From the NCBI RefSeq assembly GCF_012971725.1, contig NZ_CP048833.1, positions 4,650,001-4,714,000 on the forward strand: DNA of 64,000 bases, read 5' to 3'. The position numbers and the translations under genes are program-made. Below are positions 34,092 to 42,342 of this stretch, one piece after another. Position 1 is the first letter of the stretch. Each line of letters opens with the position of its first letter. The notes under the pieces were generated by a model. The model was not told the origin of the DNA. It was given only the letters and a program-made list of their open reading frames with translations, and made no database searches. This DNA comes from Pseudomonas multiresinivorans (GTDB lineage Bacteria > Pseudomonadota > Gammaproteobacteria > Pseudomonadales > Pseudomonadaceae).

Positions 34092-35789
34092 TTATGCCTG
34101 AGCCGACCAGAAGAACTCCACGGCCACGGTCTTGCCGTCGCTCGACCATTGGCAGCGATCGGCCAGTTGCCGGACCAGCGTGAGGCCGCGCCCGCAGAGA
34201 CTGCCGGCAACCTGCTGCGAAGCGAGCACCGCGCCGACGTCGAAACCGTCGCCGCTGTCCTCCACCCGCATCAGCAACCGCCCGCCATCGCCGTGGGGCG
34301 CGAGGTCGAGGTGGAAACGCACGAAGCCGTCGTGCAGCTCGTGGAGACGCTGGCTGCGCTCCTGGTAATAGCGGGCGAAGCCGGCGGCATCGCACTTGAG
34401 CGTTGAGTCCAGGCCCATCACGCCATGCTCCAGGGCGTTGGAGTAAAGCTCGGCAAGTACGGTGTAGAGCGCTCCGCCGCGCGGGCGCAGGTCGTGTACT
34501 TCCATCAGCAGCTGCAGCAGAAAAGGCAGGGGATTGAAATTGCGCAGGGTCGGCGCGCGGAACTCGAAACTGGCGGACCAGTCCAGCGGGCTGCTCAGGC
34601 CATTGTCGGAGAACGCCAGCGGCGGGCGCTGCAGCGAGTCCTCGGGGACCAGCGCGACCTCCAGCATGCTGACGTCATCCTGGGCCTCGCCACGGAAGCG
34701 CGCCAGGGCGGCCTGGATTCCATCGAACAGGCGCGCGGAGTTCGGCTCGCTGTCATAGGCCTCGCGCAGGCGTTGTTCCCCGAACACTTCGCCGGCGGCA
34801 TTGCGCGCTTCAAGCACCCCATCGGAGAAGAGAAACACACGGTCGCCCTCCTCCATGGCATAGACCTCGCAGTGGTCGCTGAAGGCAGACGCCTCCAGAA
34901 TCCCCAGCGGCAAGTGCCGCGAAACCAGCGGCACGATCTCGCGCGGCTGCTGACGCAGCAGGTAGCCATTGGGCAGGCCGCCGTTCCACACCTCCACCAG
35001 GCCGCGCTGGAAACTCAGGTTGAGCACCGCGGCGCAGCAGAACACCCCCACCGGGAGGATGCGCTTGAGCTTGGCATTCATCTCCCGAAGGATGTCCGCC
35101 ATCGGGTAGCCCTTGGCGGTCATGCCGTAGAACACCTCGGCCAGCGGCATGGCACCGATGGCCGCCGGCAAGCCATGGCCGGTGAAATCGCCGAGCAGCA
35201 CGTGCATGCCGCCGGAAGGCTTGAACGCCGCCAGCAGCAGGTCGCCGTTGAACAAGGCAAAGGGTGATTGCAGATAGCGGATATTCGCCGCATTCAGGCA
35301 TCCCGAATGCGCCACCTTGTCGAACACCGCCTTGGCCACCCGCTGCTCGTTGAGCAGGTGTTCGTTGTGCCGGGCAATCAGGTCGCGCTGCTCCAGCACC
35401 ATCCGCTGCAGGTGATGCAGGCGCCCCATGGCGCGGATCTTGGCTTCGAGGATGATGCGGTTGTAGGGCTTGGAGAGGAAGTCGTCGCCGCCCGCCTCCA
35501 GGCTCTGCACCAGCGCCTCGGGCTCGCTCAGCGAGGTGAGGAAGATGATCGGCACCAGCTCTTCGCCGGCCTGCCGGCGAATCCGCCGCGCCGCTTCGAA
35601 GCCGTCCATCACCGGCATCAGCGCATCCATCAGCACCAGCTGCGGGCGCTCCTGGGCGAACAGCGCCAGGGCTTCCAGCCCATTGGCGGCGGTGAGCACA
35701 CGATGGCCCTGGCGGCTGACGATGGTCGACAGCAGCAGGCGGTCGGCGGCGTTGTCGTCGGCGATCAGTACCGTGAGGAGTTCGGACAT
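34092..35789 (-). CDS. hsbR: HsbR-like response regulator with PP2C phosphatase and kinase-like domains
   Basis: This 565-residue protein has a receiver domain (Asp55 in LMDALMPVMDG), a PP2C/SpoIIE phosphatase domain (about 190-380: GDFTGHGLPA, FLFSDGVLEAR, AQDDVSML) and a C-terminal anti-sigma-kinase-type ATPase domain (NALEHGVMG, EDSGDGFD, GRGLTLVRQLAD). In P. aeruginosa HsbR switches between phosphatase and kinase on HsbA. The ATG at 35789 (MSELLTVLIADDN) is chosen; the open frame further upstream overlaps hsbA. Confidence 0.92.
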   Translation of the reverse strand: MSELLTVLIADDNAADRLLLSTIVSRQGHRVLTAANGLEALALFAQERPQLVLMDALMPVMDGFEAARRIRRQAGEELVPIIFLTSLSEPEALVQSLEAGGDDFLSKPYNRIILEAKIRAMGRLHHLQRMVLEQRDLIARHNEHLLNEQRVAKAVFDKVAHSGCLNAANIRYLQSPFALFNGDLLLAAFKPSGGMHVLLGDFTGHGLPAAIGAMPLAEVFYGMTAKGYPMADILREMNAKLKRILPVGVFCCAAVLNLSFQRGLVEVWNGGLPNGYLLRQQPREIVPLVSRHLPLGILEASAFSDHCEVYAMEEGDRVFLFSDGVLEARNAAGEVFGEQRLREAYDSEPNSARLFDGIQAALARFRGEAQDDVSMLEVALVPEDSLQRPPLAFSDNGLSSPLDWSASFEFRAPTLRNFNPLPFLLQLLMEVHDLRPRGGALYTVLAELYSNALEHGVMGLDSTLKCDAAGFARYYQERSQRLHELHDGFVRFHLDLAPHGDGGRLLMRVEDSGDGFDVGAVLASQQVAGSLCGRGLTLVRQLADRCQWSSDGKTVAVEFFWSAQA

Positions 35790-35817
35790 GGCTGTTGCCA
35801 CTGCGGACCGGGCCGCG

Positions 35818-36123
35818 TCAGCTGATCTTGAACAGCTGCTCGAAGTTGGAAATGGCCAGCACCTTGCGCACATCGGGGTTGCAGTGCACCAGGCTGATCT
35901 GCGCGCTCTCGCCACCGGCATGGTCGCGCAGCAGCAGGAGCATCCCCAGCGCCGAGCTGTCCAGATAGGTAGCGCCCTTCAGGTCCACCACGTAGCGCTT
36001 GGGAGTAGTCTCGACGCGCTCGTAGGCGTTGCGGAACTCCTGATGTGCGCCGAAATCGAAACGCCCCTGGACCACGATGGTGAGCTCCTGCCCGTCAGCG
36101 GAGGGAACGGAAGTGATGGCCAT
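35818..36123 (-). CDS. hsbA: HsbA-like anti-sigma factor antagonist (STAS domain)
   Basis: This 101-residue STAS protein has the phosphorylated Ser region ATYLDSSALGMLLLL (Ser56/57). Unphosphorylated HsbA binds FlgM in P. aeruginosa and frees FliA; phosphorylated HsbA acts on a diguanylate cyclase. It is the first gene of the hsbA-hsbR-hptB set and has a strong ribosome site (AAGGAG, six bases before ATG). Confidence 0.93.
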   Translation of the reverse strand: MAITSVPSADGQELTIVVQGRFDFGAHQEFRNAYERVETTPKRYVVDLKGATYLDSSALGMLLLLRDHAGGESAQISLVHCNPDVRKVLAISNFEQLFKIS

Positions 36124-36372
36124 GGGATTCTCCTTATCGATCGATGGTCGCGCACGAGCTTGAAGATGTAGCAGTTAGCGATGACAGCGGCAACCTCGGC
36201 GAGCGATGGGAAACCGCCGGGCCAGGCCCGTCTGGCCTTCGCCGCGGGAGTCGATTAATGGACCACCGGTCGACACAGGCATGGCGAATGCCTTTACCCT
36301 TTTACGCGTGCGACGCGGGGTGAAGGCTCGCAAGAAGCCTTGTAAGGGTCGCAGCCGCAAGAAGGGGGGAGC

Positions 36373-37089
36373 ATGACCAAGTCCATTCTCATCGCGGCCT
36401 GCATTTTGTGTGCAGCGCCGTATGCAGCCGCCCAGGTGATGCAGCGCGAGCTGGGTGACTTCGAACTCAAGTTCGCCAACTCGCCGACGCGCAGCATGGC
36501 CCAGGGGTTGGTCCAGCCGGGCCAGGCCAGCAGCACCCAGGGTGGCCTGGACATTACCCACGACAGTGGTTGGTATGTGGGCAGCTGGACATCGAACCTG
36601 GAGCAGGAAAAGCCTCTGGAGATCGACAGCTACGCCGGTTTCAAGCACCCGCTGGGCGACGGCAAGCTGGGCTACGAAGTAGGCACCCTGCGCTACAGCC
36701 GCCCGGAGCAGCCCGACTACGACAGCCAGGCGCTGTACGGTGGCCTCTCGGTGTTCGGCAGCCGCCTCGGCGCGGCCTACAGCGCCCAGGCCGGGCGCAG
36801 CACCGCGACGCTGTTCACCGACCTGGGCGTACAGTCCGACCTCGGTTTCGACGTGACCTTCAAGTACTCCGCCTACAGCTTCGCCTCCCCCGTGAGCCTG
36901 AGCAGCGGCGGCAGCGTCAGCGAATACGGCGACTGGTCGCTGAACTTCAGCCGACCATGGAAAGGCATCGACCTGAACTTCTCCTACAGCGGCAGCAGCC
37001 TCACCGGCGGCGACTGCAGCGCCTACTCCGGGCACAACGCCTATTGCGACTCGGCGTTCATGTTCAAGGCATCGCGGCCGTTCTTCTGA
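36373..37089 (+). CDS. TorF-family putative outer-membrane porin
   Basis: This 238-residue protein has a signal peptide (about 1-20, AYAAA|QV), then alternating strands rich in aromatic residues (SGWYVGSWTSN, LEIDSYAGFK, YEVGTLRYS, DVTFKYSAYSF) and a C-terminal aromatic residue (SRPFF), which fits an outer-membrane beta-barrel of the TorF/CHP02001 type. Such proteins often accompany transport genes; the substrate is unknown. It begins a non-flagellar block and its strand is opposite to the neighbouring flagellar genes. Confidence 0.8.
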   Translation: MTKSILIAACILCAAPYAAAQVMQRELGDFELKFANSPTRSMAQGLVQPGQASSTQGGLDITHDSGWYVGSWTSNLEQEKPLEIDSYAGFKHPLGDGKLGYEVGTLRYSRPEQPDYDSQALYGGLSVFGSRLGAAYSAQAGRSTATLFTDLGVQSDLGFDVTFKYSAYSFASPVSLSSGGSVSEYGDWSLNFSRPWKGIDLNFSYSGSSLTGGDCSAYSGHNAYCDSAFMFKASRPFF

Positions 37090-37393
37090 GCCTGGACATT
37101 CTCAGTCCCCGGAGCACGCTCACCCCAGCCCTGGCTGCGCGCCCCGCTCCTGAGGGAGAGGGGGTAGTCCGTGCCAGGGCTGAATCCACCGTTTTTCCTG
37201 CACCATTGTTTCCCACTGAGACCGGCCCGCCCGCCTACACCGAACGGCCCCTCTCCCTCGGGAGAGGGCCGGGGTGAGGGGCAAACCGAGCACCAATGGT
37301 CGGCGGAGGCGAAAGAGTCAATTTCATTCAAGAGCGCCGCTGCACAAGGGGCTACTCTGCCAGTCACCACACCACGCCCGCAGGCTCTGACCC
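37090..37393. other. Intergenic region between porin and AraC genes (304 bases)
   Basis: Dominated by the inverted-repeat element at 37117-37281. The remaining bases up to the AraC gene show no clear promoter or ORF. Confidence 0.75.
37117..37281. repeat. CCCTCTCCCT inverted-repeat element, copy 2
   Basis: Left arm CTCACCCCAGCCCTGGCTG...TGAGGGAGAGGGGG and right arm CCCCTCTCCCTCGGGAGAGG...CCGGGGTGAGG are inverted relatives separated by about 75 bases. The hairpin cores match those at 32161-32284, so both belong to one interspersed family. Confidence 0.8.
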
Positions 37394-38197
37394 ATGCTGC
37401 ACCGAGTGAACTGCACTGCCACTGCCCTGCCCGGCCTGCGCACCGTCGAGATCCTCACCCAGCGCAGCTTTCCGCGTCATGCCCACGACGAGTACGGCAT
37501 CGGTGTGATGCTCGAGGGCGGCCATCGTTCGTGGAGCGGCCGCGGCCAGGTCGAGGCCGGGCCGAGCGACATCATCACCGTGAGCCCCAACGAACTGCAC
37601 GACGGCATTCCCCTGCGCAGCGCGCCCCGTCGCTGGTGGATGCTGTACGTCGAGCCGGCGCTGATCGCACGACTGGCCGGCAGCGAGATGGCAGGCCGGG
37701 AATTTCCGCTGCCGACGCTGGCCGACCCGCGACTCGCCCGACGCATCGCCAGCCTGTTGCAGCGCCTGCCGGACGCTTGCGCCGATGAAGCCAGCGAAGG
37801 CCTGCTCGACCTGTTCGGCGATCTGCTCGACCGGCGTACCGCCACGACAGCGGCCGCCCTGCCCTCCCCGAGCGTGGCACGCATGCTCGAACGGATTCAC
37901 GATGACCCGCGCAACGCTCCCACACTGGCCGAGCTCGCCAGCCTTGCCGGGCTGACACCCTTTGCGGCCCTGCGCCGCTTCCGCCGCGAACTGGGCACCA
38001 CGCCCCACGCGTACCTGCTGCAGTACCGCGTGCGGGTGGCCCACAAGGCCATCGGCGAGGGCCGCGCGCTGGCCGAAGCGAGCCTGCTGGCCGGGTTTGC
38101 CGACCAGTCCCACATGACCCGCGCCTTCGCCCGCCAGCTCGGGCCGACGCCAGGACAATGGCGCTCCTCGCTCAGGGCACCGCTACCAGCACCTTGA
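37394..38197 (+). CDS. AraC-family transcriptional regulator
   Basis: This 267-residue protein has an N-terminal cupin-type sensor (about 10-110; FPRHAHDEYGIGVMLEGGH) and a C-terminal double helix-turn-helix domain (about 163-260; LAELASLAGLTPFAALRRFRR, LLAGFADQSHMTRAFARQLGPTPGQWR). It lies 49 bases upstream of a LysE-type exporter on the same strand, a common pairing in which the regulator controls the exporter. Ligand unknown. Confidence 0.9.
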   Translation: MLHRVNCTATALPGLRTVEILTQRSFPRHAHDEYGIGVMLEGGHRSWSGRGQVEAGPSDIITVSPNELHDGIPLRSAPRRWWMLYVEPALIARLAGSEMAGREFPLPTLADPRLARRIASLLQRLPDACADEASEGLLDLFGDLLDRRTATTAAALPSPSVARMLERIHDDPRNAPTLAELASLAGLTPFAALRRFRRELGTTPHAYLLQYRVRVAHKAIGEGRALAEASLLAGFADQSHMTRAFARQLGPTPGQWRSSLRAPLPAP

Positions 38198-38246
38198 GTT
38201 CGCCGGCCCCACGGCCTCACTTCTTGCAGACAGGAAACCCACGGGA

Positions 38247-38867
38247 ATGAATGCAGAATTCCTGCTGACGGCGTTCGTCGTCGTTTTGCTGCCCGGCACC
38301 GGTGTGCTCTACACGCTGGCCGTCGGCCTCGGCCTCGGTGCCCGCGCAGCCACCCTCGCGGCACTGGGCTGCACACTGGGCATGGTCCCGCAATTGCTGC
38401 TTGCGACCTTCGGACTGTCGCTGATCCTGCAGGCCAGCGCGGCCAGCTTCCAGATCATCAGATGGCTGGGCACCGCCTACCTGTTGTTCATCGCCTGGCA
38501 GGTATTGCGCGGCAACGGCGCCCTGGCGCTGGACTCGGCCGGCAGCCCGCGCAGCACTACCCAACTGGTGGGCACCGGGCTCTGGCTCAACCTGCTCAAC
38601 CCCAAGCTCGGGCTGTTCTTCCTGGCCTTCCTGCCGCAGTTCGTGCCGGCCGGCAGCGCGGACGCCAAGGCCCTGTTCCTGGTGCTCGGCCTGGCATTCG
38701 CACTGATGACCTTCCTCGTGTTCATCGGCTATGGGCTGCTGGCAGCCCGGGTGCGCGACCACGTGATCGGCCGACCCGCCGTGATGAAAGGGATTCGCTG
38801 GGGCTTCTCGCTGGCCTTCGTCGTGCTTGCGCTGCGCCTGGCCGCCGAGACGCTGCCGCCAGCCTAG
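38247..38867 (+). CDS. LysE/RhtB-family amino acid exporter
   Basis: This 206-residue protein has about six membrane helices and the family's N-terminal motif LLPGTGVLYTLAVGLGLG, followed by LLNPKLGLFFLAFLPQFV. It probably exports an amino acid or a similar metabolite. Its TAG stop overlaps the opposite-strand TAG of the DUF1345 gene by 4 bases (palindromic CTAG), so the two converge. Confidence 0.92.
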   Translation: MNAEFLLTAFVVVLLPGTGVLYTLAVGLGLGARAATLAALGCTLGMVPQLLLATFGLSLILQASAASFQIIRWLGTAYLLFIAWQVLRGNGALALDSAGSPRSTTQLVGTGLWLNLLNPKLGLFFLAFLPQFVPAGSADAKALFLVLGLAFALMTFLVFIGYGLLAARVRDHVIGRPAVMKGIRWGFSLAFVVLALRLAAETLPPA

Positions 38868-39517
38868 CCGACCAAGCCGGCGCCCATGTTGATCACCAAC
38901 CCCAGGATCGCGGTATTGAACAGGAAGCCGATCACCGAGTGCGCCAGCACCACCTTGCGCATCGAGCGCGAGGCGACTTCCACATCGGAGGTCTGCACCG
39001 CCACGCTGAGGGTGAAGGAGAAGTAGAGGAAGTCCCACAGGTCCGGATGCTTTTCGCCTTCGGGAAAGCGCAGCACCGGCTTGCTCTCGTGGGCGGCATA
39101 GAACATCCGCGCGTAATGCATGCTGAACATGGTGCCGATGAGGAACCAGGAACCGAGCACGGTGCTGGCCGTGAAGGCGTAACGCACCAGCTTCTCGCTG
39201 TCACCGGCGTGGGATGCGGTGGCCAGTTCGACGATGATTGCCCCCAGGCTCGCCAGCGCCGCCACGATGATCAACACCAGCACTGCTTCGGCGTTCTCGT
39301 CCTCAATGCTCGCCACGCGCTTCACCTGCGCGGCATCGGCGCGCCAGGCCAGCCAACCGATCAGCAGCACGTACAGCCAGGCCATGCCGTTCCACCCCAC
39401 CAGCACCCGCGTCATGGGGGACAGCCAGTAGCAGGCCAGCCCCGCCAGCACGCCGAACAACCCGGCCCCCAGCAGGCGTGGATGCGCCCGCAGCAACGTG
39501 CGATTCACGCGCAGCAT
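38864..39517 (-). CDS. DUF1345 membrane protein, unknown function
   Basis: This 217-residue protein has about five membrane helices and a central region (FMIGTMFSMHYARMFY, WDFLYFSFTLSVAVQTSDVEV) that matches the DUF1345 pattern and faintly recalls the pore region of ion channels. The ATG at 39517 overlaps the end of the kinase gene by 13 bases, which suggests co-translation. Function is unknown. Confidence 0.85.
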   Translation of the reverse strand: MLRVNRTLLRAHPRLLGAGLFGVLAGLACYWLSPMTRVLVGWNGMAWLYVLLIGWLAWRADAAQVKRVASIEDENAEAVLVLIIVAALASLGAIIVELATASHAGDSEKLVRYAFTASTVLGSWFLIGTMFSMHYARMFYAAHESKPVLRFPEGEKHPDLWDFLYFSFTLSVAVQTSDVEVASRSMRKVVLAHSVIGFLFNTAILGLVINMGAGLVG

Positions 39518-40341
39518 GCAGTGCGGTCCAGTTCGGCGGCCGCCAGTTGCGCGACGGTGAGATCGCTCTCTGCGGCCATGCCATCGTCGAGGAACCAGGC
39601 GGCGGAAAGACCGGCGAAAGCCAGCACCCACTCCAGCAGGCGCCGCCGATCGACACGGGCATGCTCGACGATCACATCCAGCTGGCGGAGAAAGCGCGCA
39701 CGCTCGCGAGAGGTGGACAGGTCCGGGTTGCACAGCAGGTTGGCGTAGTCGAACAGGCGCTCGCCATACAGGCGCTTGGGATCGATGGCGCGCCAGCCGC
39801 GCTCGCCGAAATCCAGGATGTTGTCGTGGTGCACGTCGCCATGCAGCACGCGTTGATCGTGCTCGCTGGCCAACAGCGCCTCGGCGGTTTCCAGGCAGCG
39901 GGGGAACAGGCCGCCGTAACGTACGGCGGCAGGCGCGAGATCGCGGAACCAATCGCGCAGGCAGAGCAGATCCGGCGGCGAATCGTCCCGCGGCCAATGC
40001 AGGCGCCGCACCACATCGCAGATGATGCGGCTGGCCTGGTCATCCTCACCGTGCAGCGCCATCCGCATCAGCGAGCGGCTGCCCTCGGCGCGCTCCATCA
40101 GGATGGTGTGGCCGTCATAGGCGTACACCAGCGCAGCACCCTCGCCGCTCCACCAGCTCATCACCCGACAGCCGCCCTGCTCTTCGATCTCCAGTGCGCG
40201 CTTGATCATCGCTGGACGATCTCGCCAGCGCACCGGCAGAAGGTGGCTGCTGGGCGTGATGATGGGCTCGCCTTCGGGAGTGAGTTGCCACAGGTCCAGG
40301 ACGCGCTGGAAATCCACAGGAACAGGCGTGGGGAGAGGCAT
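39505..40341 (-). CDS. APH(6)-like kinase (aminoglycoside/hydroxyurea kinase family)
   Basis: This 278-residue protein has the small-molecule kinase catalytic loop HGDVHHDN (His167-Asn174) with Asp169, and the metal-binding Asp in WRAIDPKRLYGERLFDYANLL, typical of streptomycin 6-kinase relatives (PF04655). The true substrate is not predictable; many such chromosomal kinases are not resistance enzymes. I chose the ATG at 40341 (MPLPTPVPVDF). It overlaps the DUF1345 start by 13 bases. Confidence 0.85.
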   Translation of the reverse strand: MPLPTPVPVDFQRVLDLWQLTPEGEPIITPSSHLLPVRWRDRPAMIKRALEIEEQGGCRVMSWWSGEGAALVYAYDGHTILMERAEGSRSLMRMALHGEDDQASRIICDVVRRLHWPRDDSPPDLLCLRDWFRDLAPAAVRYGGLFPRCLETAEALLASEHDQRVLHGDVHHDNILDFGERGWRAIDPKRLYGERLFDYANLLCNPDLSTSRERARFLRQLDVIVEHARVDRRRLLEWVLAFAGLSAAWFLDDGMAAESDLTVAQLAAAELDRTACCA

Positions 40342-40406
40342 GAAAGGCTTCCGCTGGGAGGACTCCGTGGAGCCTAGCACGCCGCCGCGACGCGCCGCTG
40401 GCGCAG

Positions 40407-40850
40407 TCAGTCTGCGGAGGGTCTCAGACGCTGGGCGAATTCATCGAGCTGCTTCTGCTCGTACTTGTCGGCGGCCAGGCGCGCTTCCTCGCGGTAGCGC
40501 TCCACCAGTTTGCGCAAGCCTTCCAGGCGCGCGTACTTCTCCTGCCAGACGGCCCGCGCCTTGTCGACGGTGTCCTGGTGCCAGTTGACGGAGCGGTTCT
40601 GCTGCTCCACCGCGCCTTCGAGCTGGGAGAGGAAGCGCTGGTAGTTGATCAGCCACTGGCCGCTGACGCCCTGCTGGCCATTGCGGATCCACTGCTGCTG
40701 GTAGTCGAAGCGGTAGCGTTCCAGCTCGGCGAGCTTGCGCTGCGCCTGCTGCAACTGGCCCTGCACCAAGCCGAGCTGGCGCGCGGCTTCGCGCTCGGCC
40801 TTGAGCGCCATTTCGACCACCGGGGCCAGGCGTTCGGCACGGCGGTTCAC
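40407..40850 (-). CDS. fliJ: FliJ, flagellar ATPase-associated chaperone
   Basis: This 147-residue protein is almost entirely coiled coil (AEREAARQLGLVQGQLQQAQRKLAELERY) like FliJ, the central stalk in the FliI hexamer. The likely start is a GTG at 40850 with GGAG nine bases upstream (reads VNRRAERLAPVVEMALK). The frame stays open to 40946 but those residues come from the palindromic repeat, which should not be annotated as protein. It is 136 bases from fliI because of that repeat. Confidence 0.93.
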   Translation of the reverse strand: MNRRAERLAPVVEMALKAEREAARQLGLVQGQLQQAQRKLAELERYRFDYQQQWIRNGQQGVSGQWLINYQRFLSQLEGAVEQQNRSVNWHQDTVDKARAVWQEKYARLEGLRKLVERYREEARLAADKYEQKQLDEFAQRLRPSAD

Positions 40851-40875
40851 AAGCGCTTCTCCCGCTGCGTCTTCC

Positions 40876-40963
40876 GTAGGATGGGTGGAGCGCAGCGATA
40901 CCCATGCTGCGATTCGCCGCAAGCTGAAAGACGATGGGTATCGCAAGCTCCACCCATCCTACG
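40876..40963. repeat. Palindromic intergenic repeat (GGATGGGTGGAGC family), copy 2
   Basis: Left arm GTAGGATGGGTGGAGC..GCGATACCCAT and right arm GATGGGTATCGC..GCTCCACCCATCCTAC are near-perfect inverted repeats about 30 bases apart, the same arms as at 28589-28670. It lies between fliI and fliJ. Confidence 0.9.
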
Positions 40964-40986
40964 AACAGCTTCGTGGAGACCGGACA

Positions 40987-42342
40987 TCAGCCGGCCTTGC
41001 CGCTGACCACCGCGTCCAGCAGGAGGCGGCTGTCGTCAAGGTTCTGGCTTTCGTCCAGCCCCTGGCGGAGGAACTGGCGCATGATCGGGAAACGCTGGAT
41101 GGCCAGGTCGGTTTCCGGATCGCCACCAGCCACATAGGCGCCAACGCTGATCAGGTCGCGGCTCTGCTGGTAGCGCGACCACAGTTGCTTGAAGCGCTGG
41201 GCGTCGCGCAGGTGTTCCGGCGAGGTGACTTGCGGCATCACCCGGCTGATGGAGGCTTCGATGTCGATGGCCGGGTAATGGCCTTCCTCGGCCAGCCGGC
41301 GCGACAGTACGAAGTGGCCGTCGAGCACACCCCGCGCGGCGTCGGCGATCGGGTCCTGCTGGTCGTCGCCTTCGCTGAGCACGGTGTAGAAAGCGGTGAT
41401 CGAACCGCCGCCCTTTTCACCATTGCCGGCGCGCTCAACGAGACGCGGCAGCTTGGCGAACACCGACGGCGGGTAGCCCTTGGTCGCCGGCGGTTCGCCG
41501 ATGGCCAGCGCAATTTCCCGCTGGGCCTGGGCGTAACGGGTCAGGGAGTCCATCAGCAGCAGGACGTTCTTGCCCTTGTCGCGGAAGTACTCGGCGATAC
41601 GGGTGCAATACTGCGCGGCGCGCAGGCGCATCAGCGGCGCGTCGTCCGCCGGGGATGCGACGACCACGGAACGCTTGAGGCCTTCCTCGCCGAGGATGTG
41701 CTCGATGAACTCCTTCACCTCGCGGCCCCGTTCACCGATCAGCCCGACTACGATGATGTCGGCCTTGGTGAACTTGGTCATCATGCCCAGCAGCACGGAT
41801 TTACCCACGCCGGTACCGGCGAACAGGCCCAGGCGCTGACCGCGGCCGACGGTCAGCAGCGAGTTGATCGAACGGATGCCGACGTCCATCGGTTCATGGA
41901 TCGGGTCGCGCGCCAGCGGGTTGATGATCGGGCCATCCATCGGCACCCAGTCCTCGGCACGCATGCCGCCCTTGCCGTCCAGTGCGCGGCCGACGCCATC
42001 GAGCACGCGGCCGAGCATGGACATGCCCATGGGCAGACGGCCGGAATCCGGCAGCGGAACCACGCGGGCGCCGGGGGCGATGCCGACGAGGCTGCCCACC
42101 GGCATCAGGTAGATCTTGCTGCCGGCGAAGCCCATGACTTCGGCTTCCACCTGCACGGGGTGATAGCCGCCGTCGTTGATCACCTGGCAACGGCTGCCGA
42201 CGGCGGCCTGCAGGCCTTCGGCCTCCAGCGTCAGGCCGACCATGCGCAGCAGGCGGCCTTCCACCACCGGCTGCGTCGGCAGGCTCACGGCGTCGCTGTA
42301 GCCCTGCAGGCGGCGGGCAAAGCTGACGCGATCAAGACGCAT
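40987..42342 (-). CDS. fliI: FliI, flagellar export ATPase
   Basis: This 451-residue F1-type ATPase powers export with FliH and FliJ. Walker A is AGTGVGKS (about 175-182), Walker B VLLLMDSLTR. The ATG at 42342 (MRLDRVSFARRL) gives the family length; it overlaps the fliH stop by 11 bases. Codons further upstream to 42396 overlap fliH out of frame. Confidence 0.98.
   Translation of the reverse strand: MRLDRVSFARRLQGYSDAVSLPTQPVVEGRLLRMVGLTLEAEGLQAAVGSRCQVINDGGYHPVQVEAEVMGFAGSKIYLMPVGSLVGIAPGARVVPLPDSGRLPMGMSMLGRVLDGVGRALDGKGGMRAEDWVPMDGPIINPLARDPIHEPMDVGIRSINSLLTVGRGQRLGLFAGTGVGKSVLLGMMTKFTKADIIVVGLIGERGREVKEFIEHILGEEGLKRSVVVASPADDAPLMRLRAAQYCTRIAEYFRDKGKNVLLLMDSLTRYAQAQREIALAIGEPPATKGYPPSVFAKLPRLVERAGNGEKGGGSITAFYTVLSEGDDQQDPIADAARGVLDGHFVLSRRLAEEGHYPAIDIEASISRVMPQVTSPEHLRDAQRFKQLWSRYQQSRDLISVGAYVAGGDPETDLAIQRFPIMRQFLRQGLDESQNLDDSRLLLDAVVSGKAG

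Noticed and set aside
35790..35921. Upstream extension of hsbR
   Set aside because: It lies over hsbA in another frame; MSELLTVLIADDN at 35789 is a normal receiver start.
40851..40946. N-terminal extension of FliJ
   Set aside because: The extra codons come from a palindromic repeat and do not look like FliJ; GTG 40850 has a proper ribosome site.
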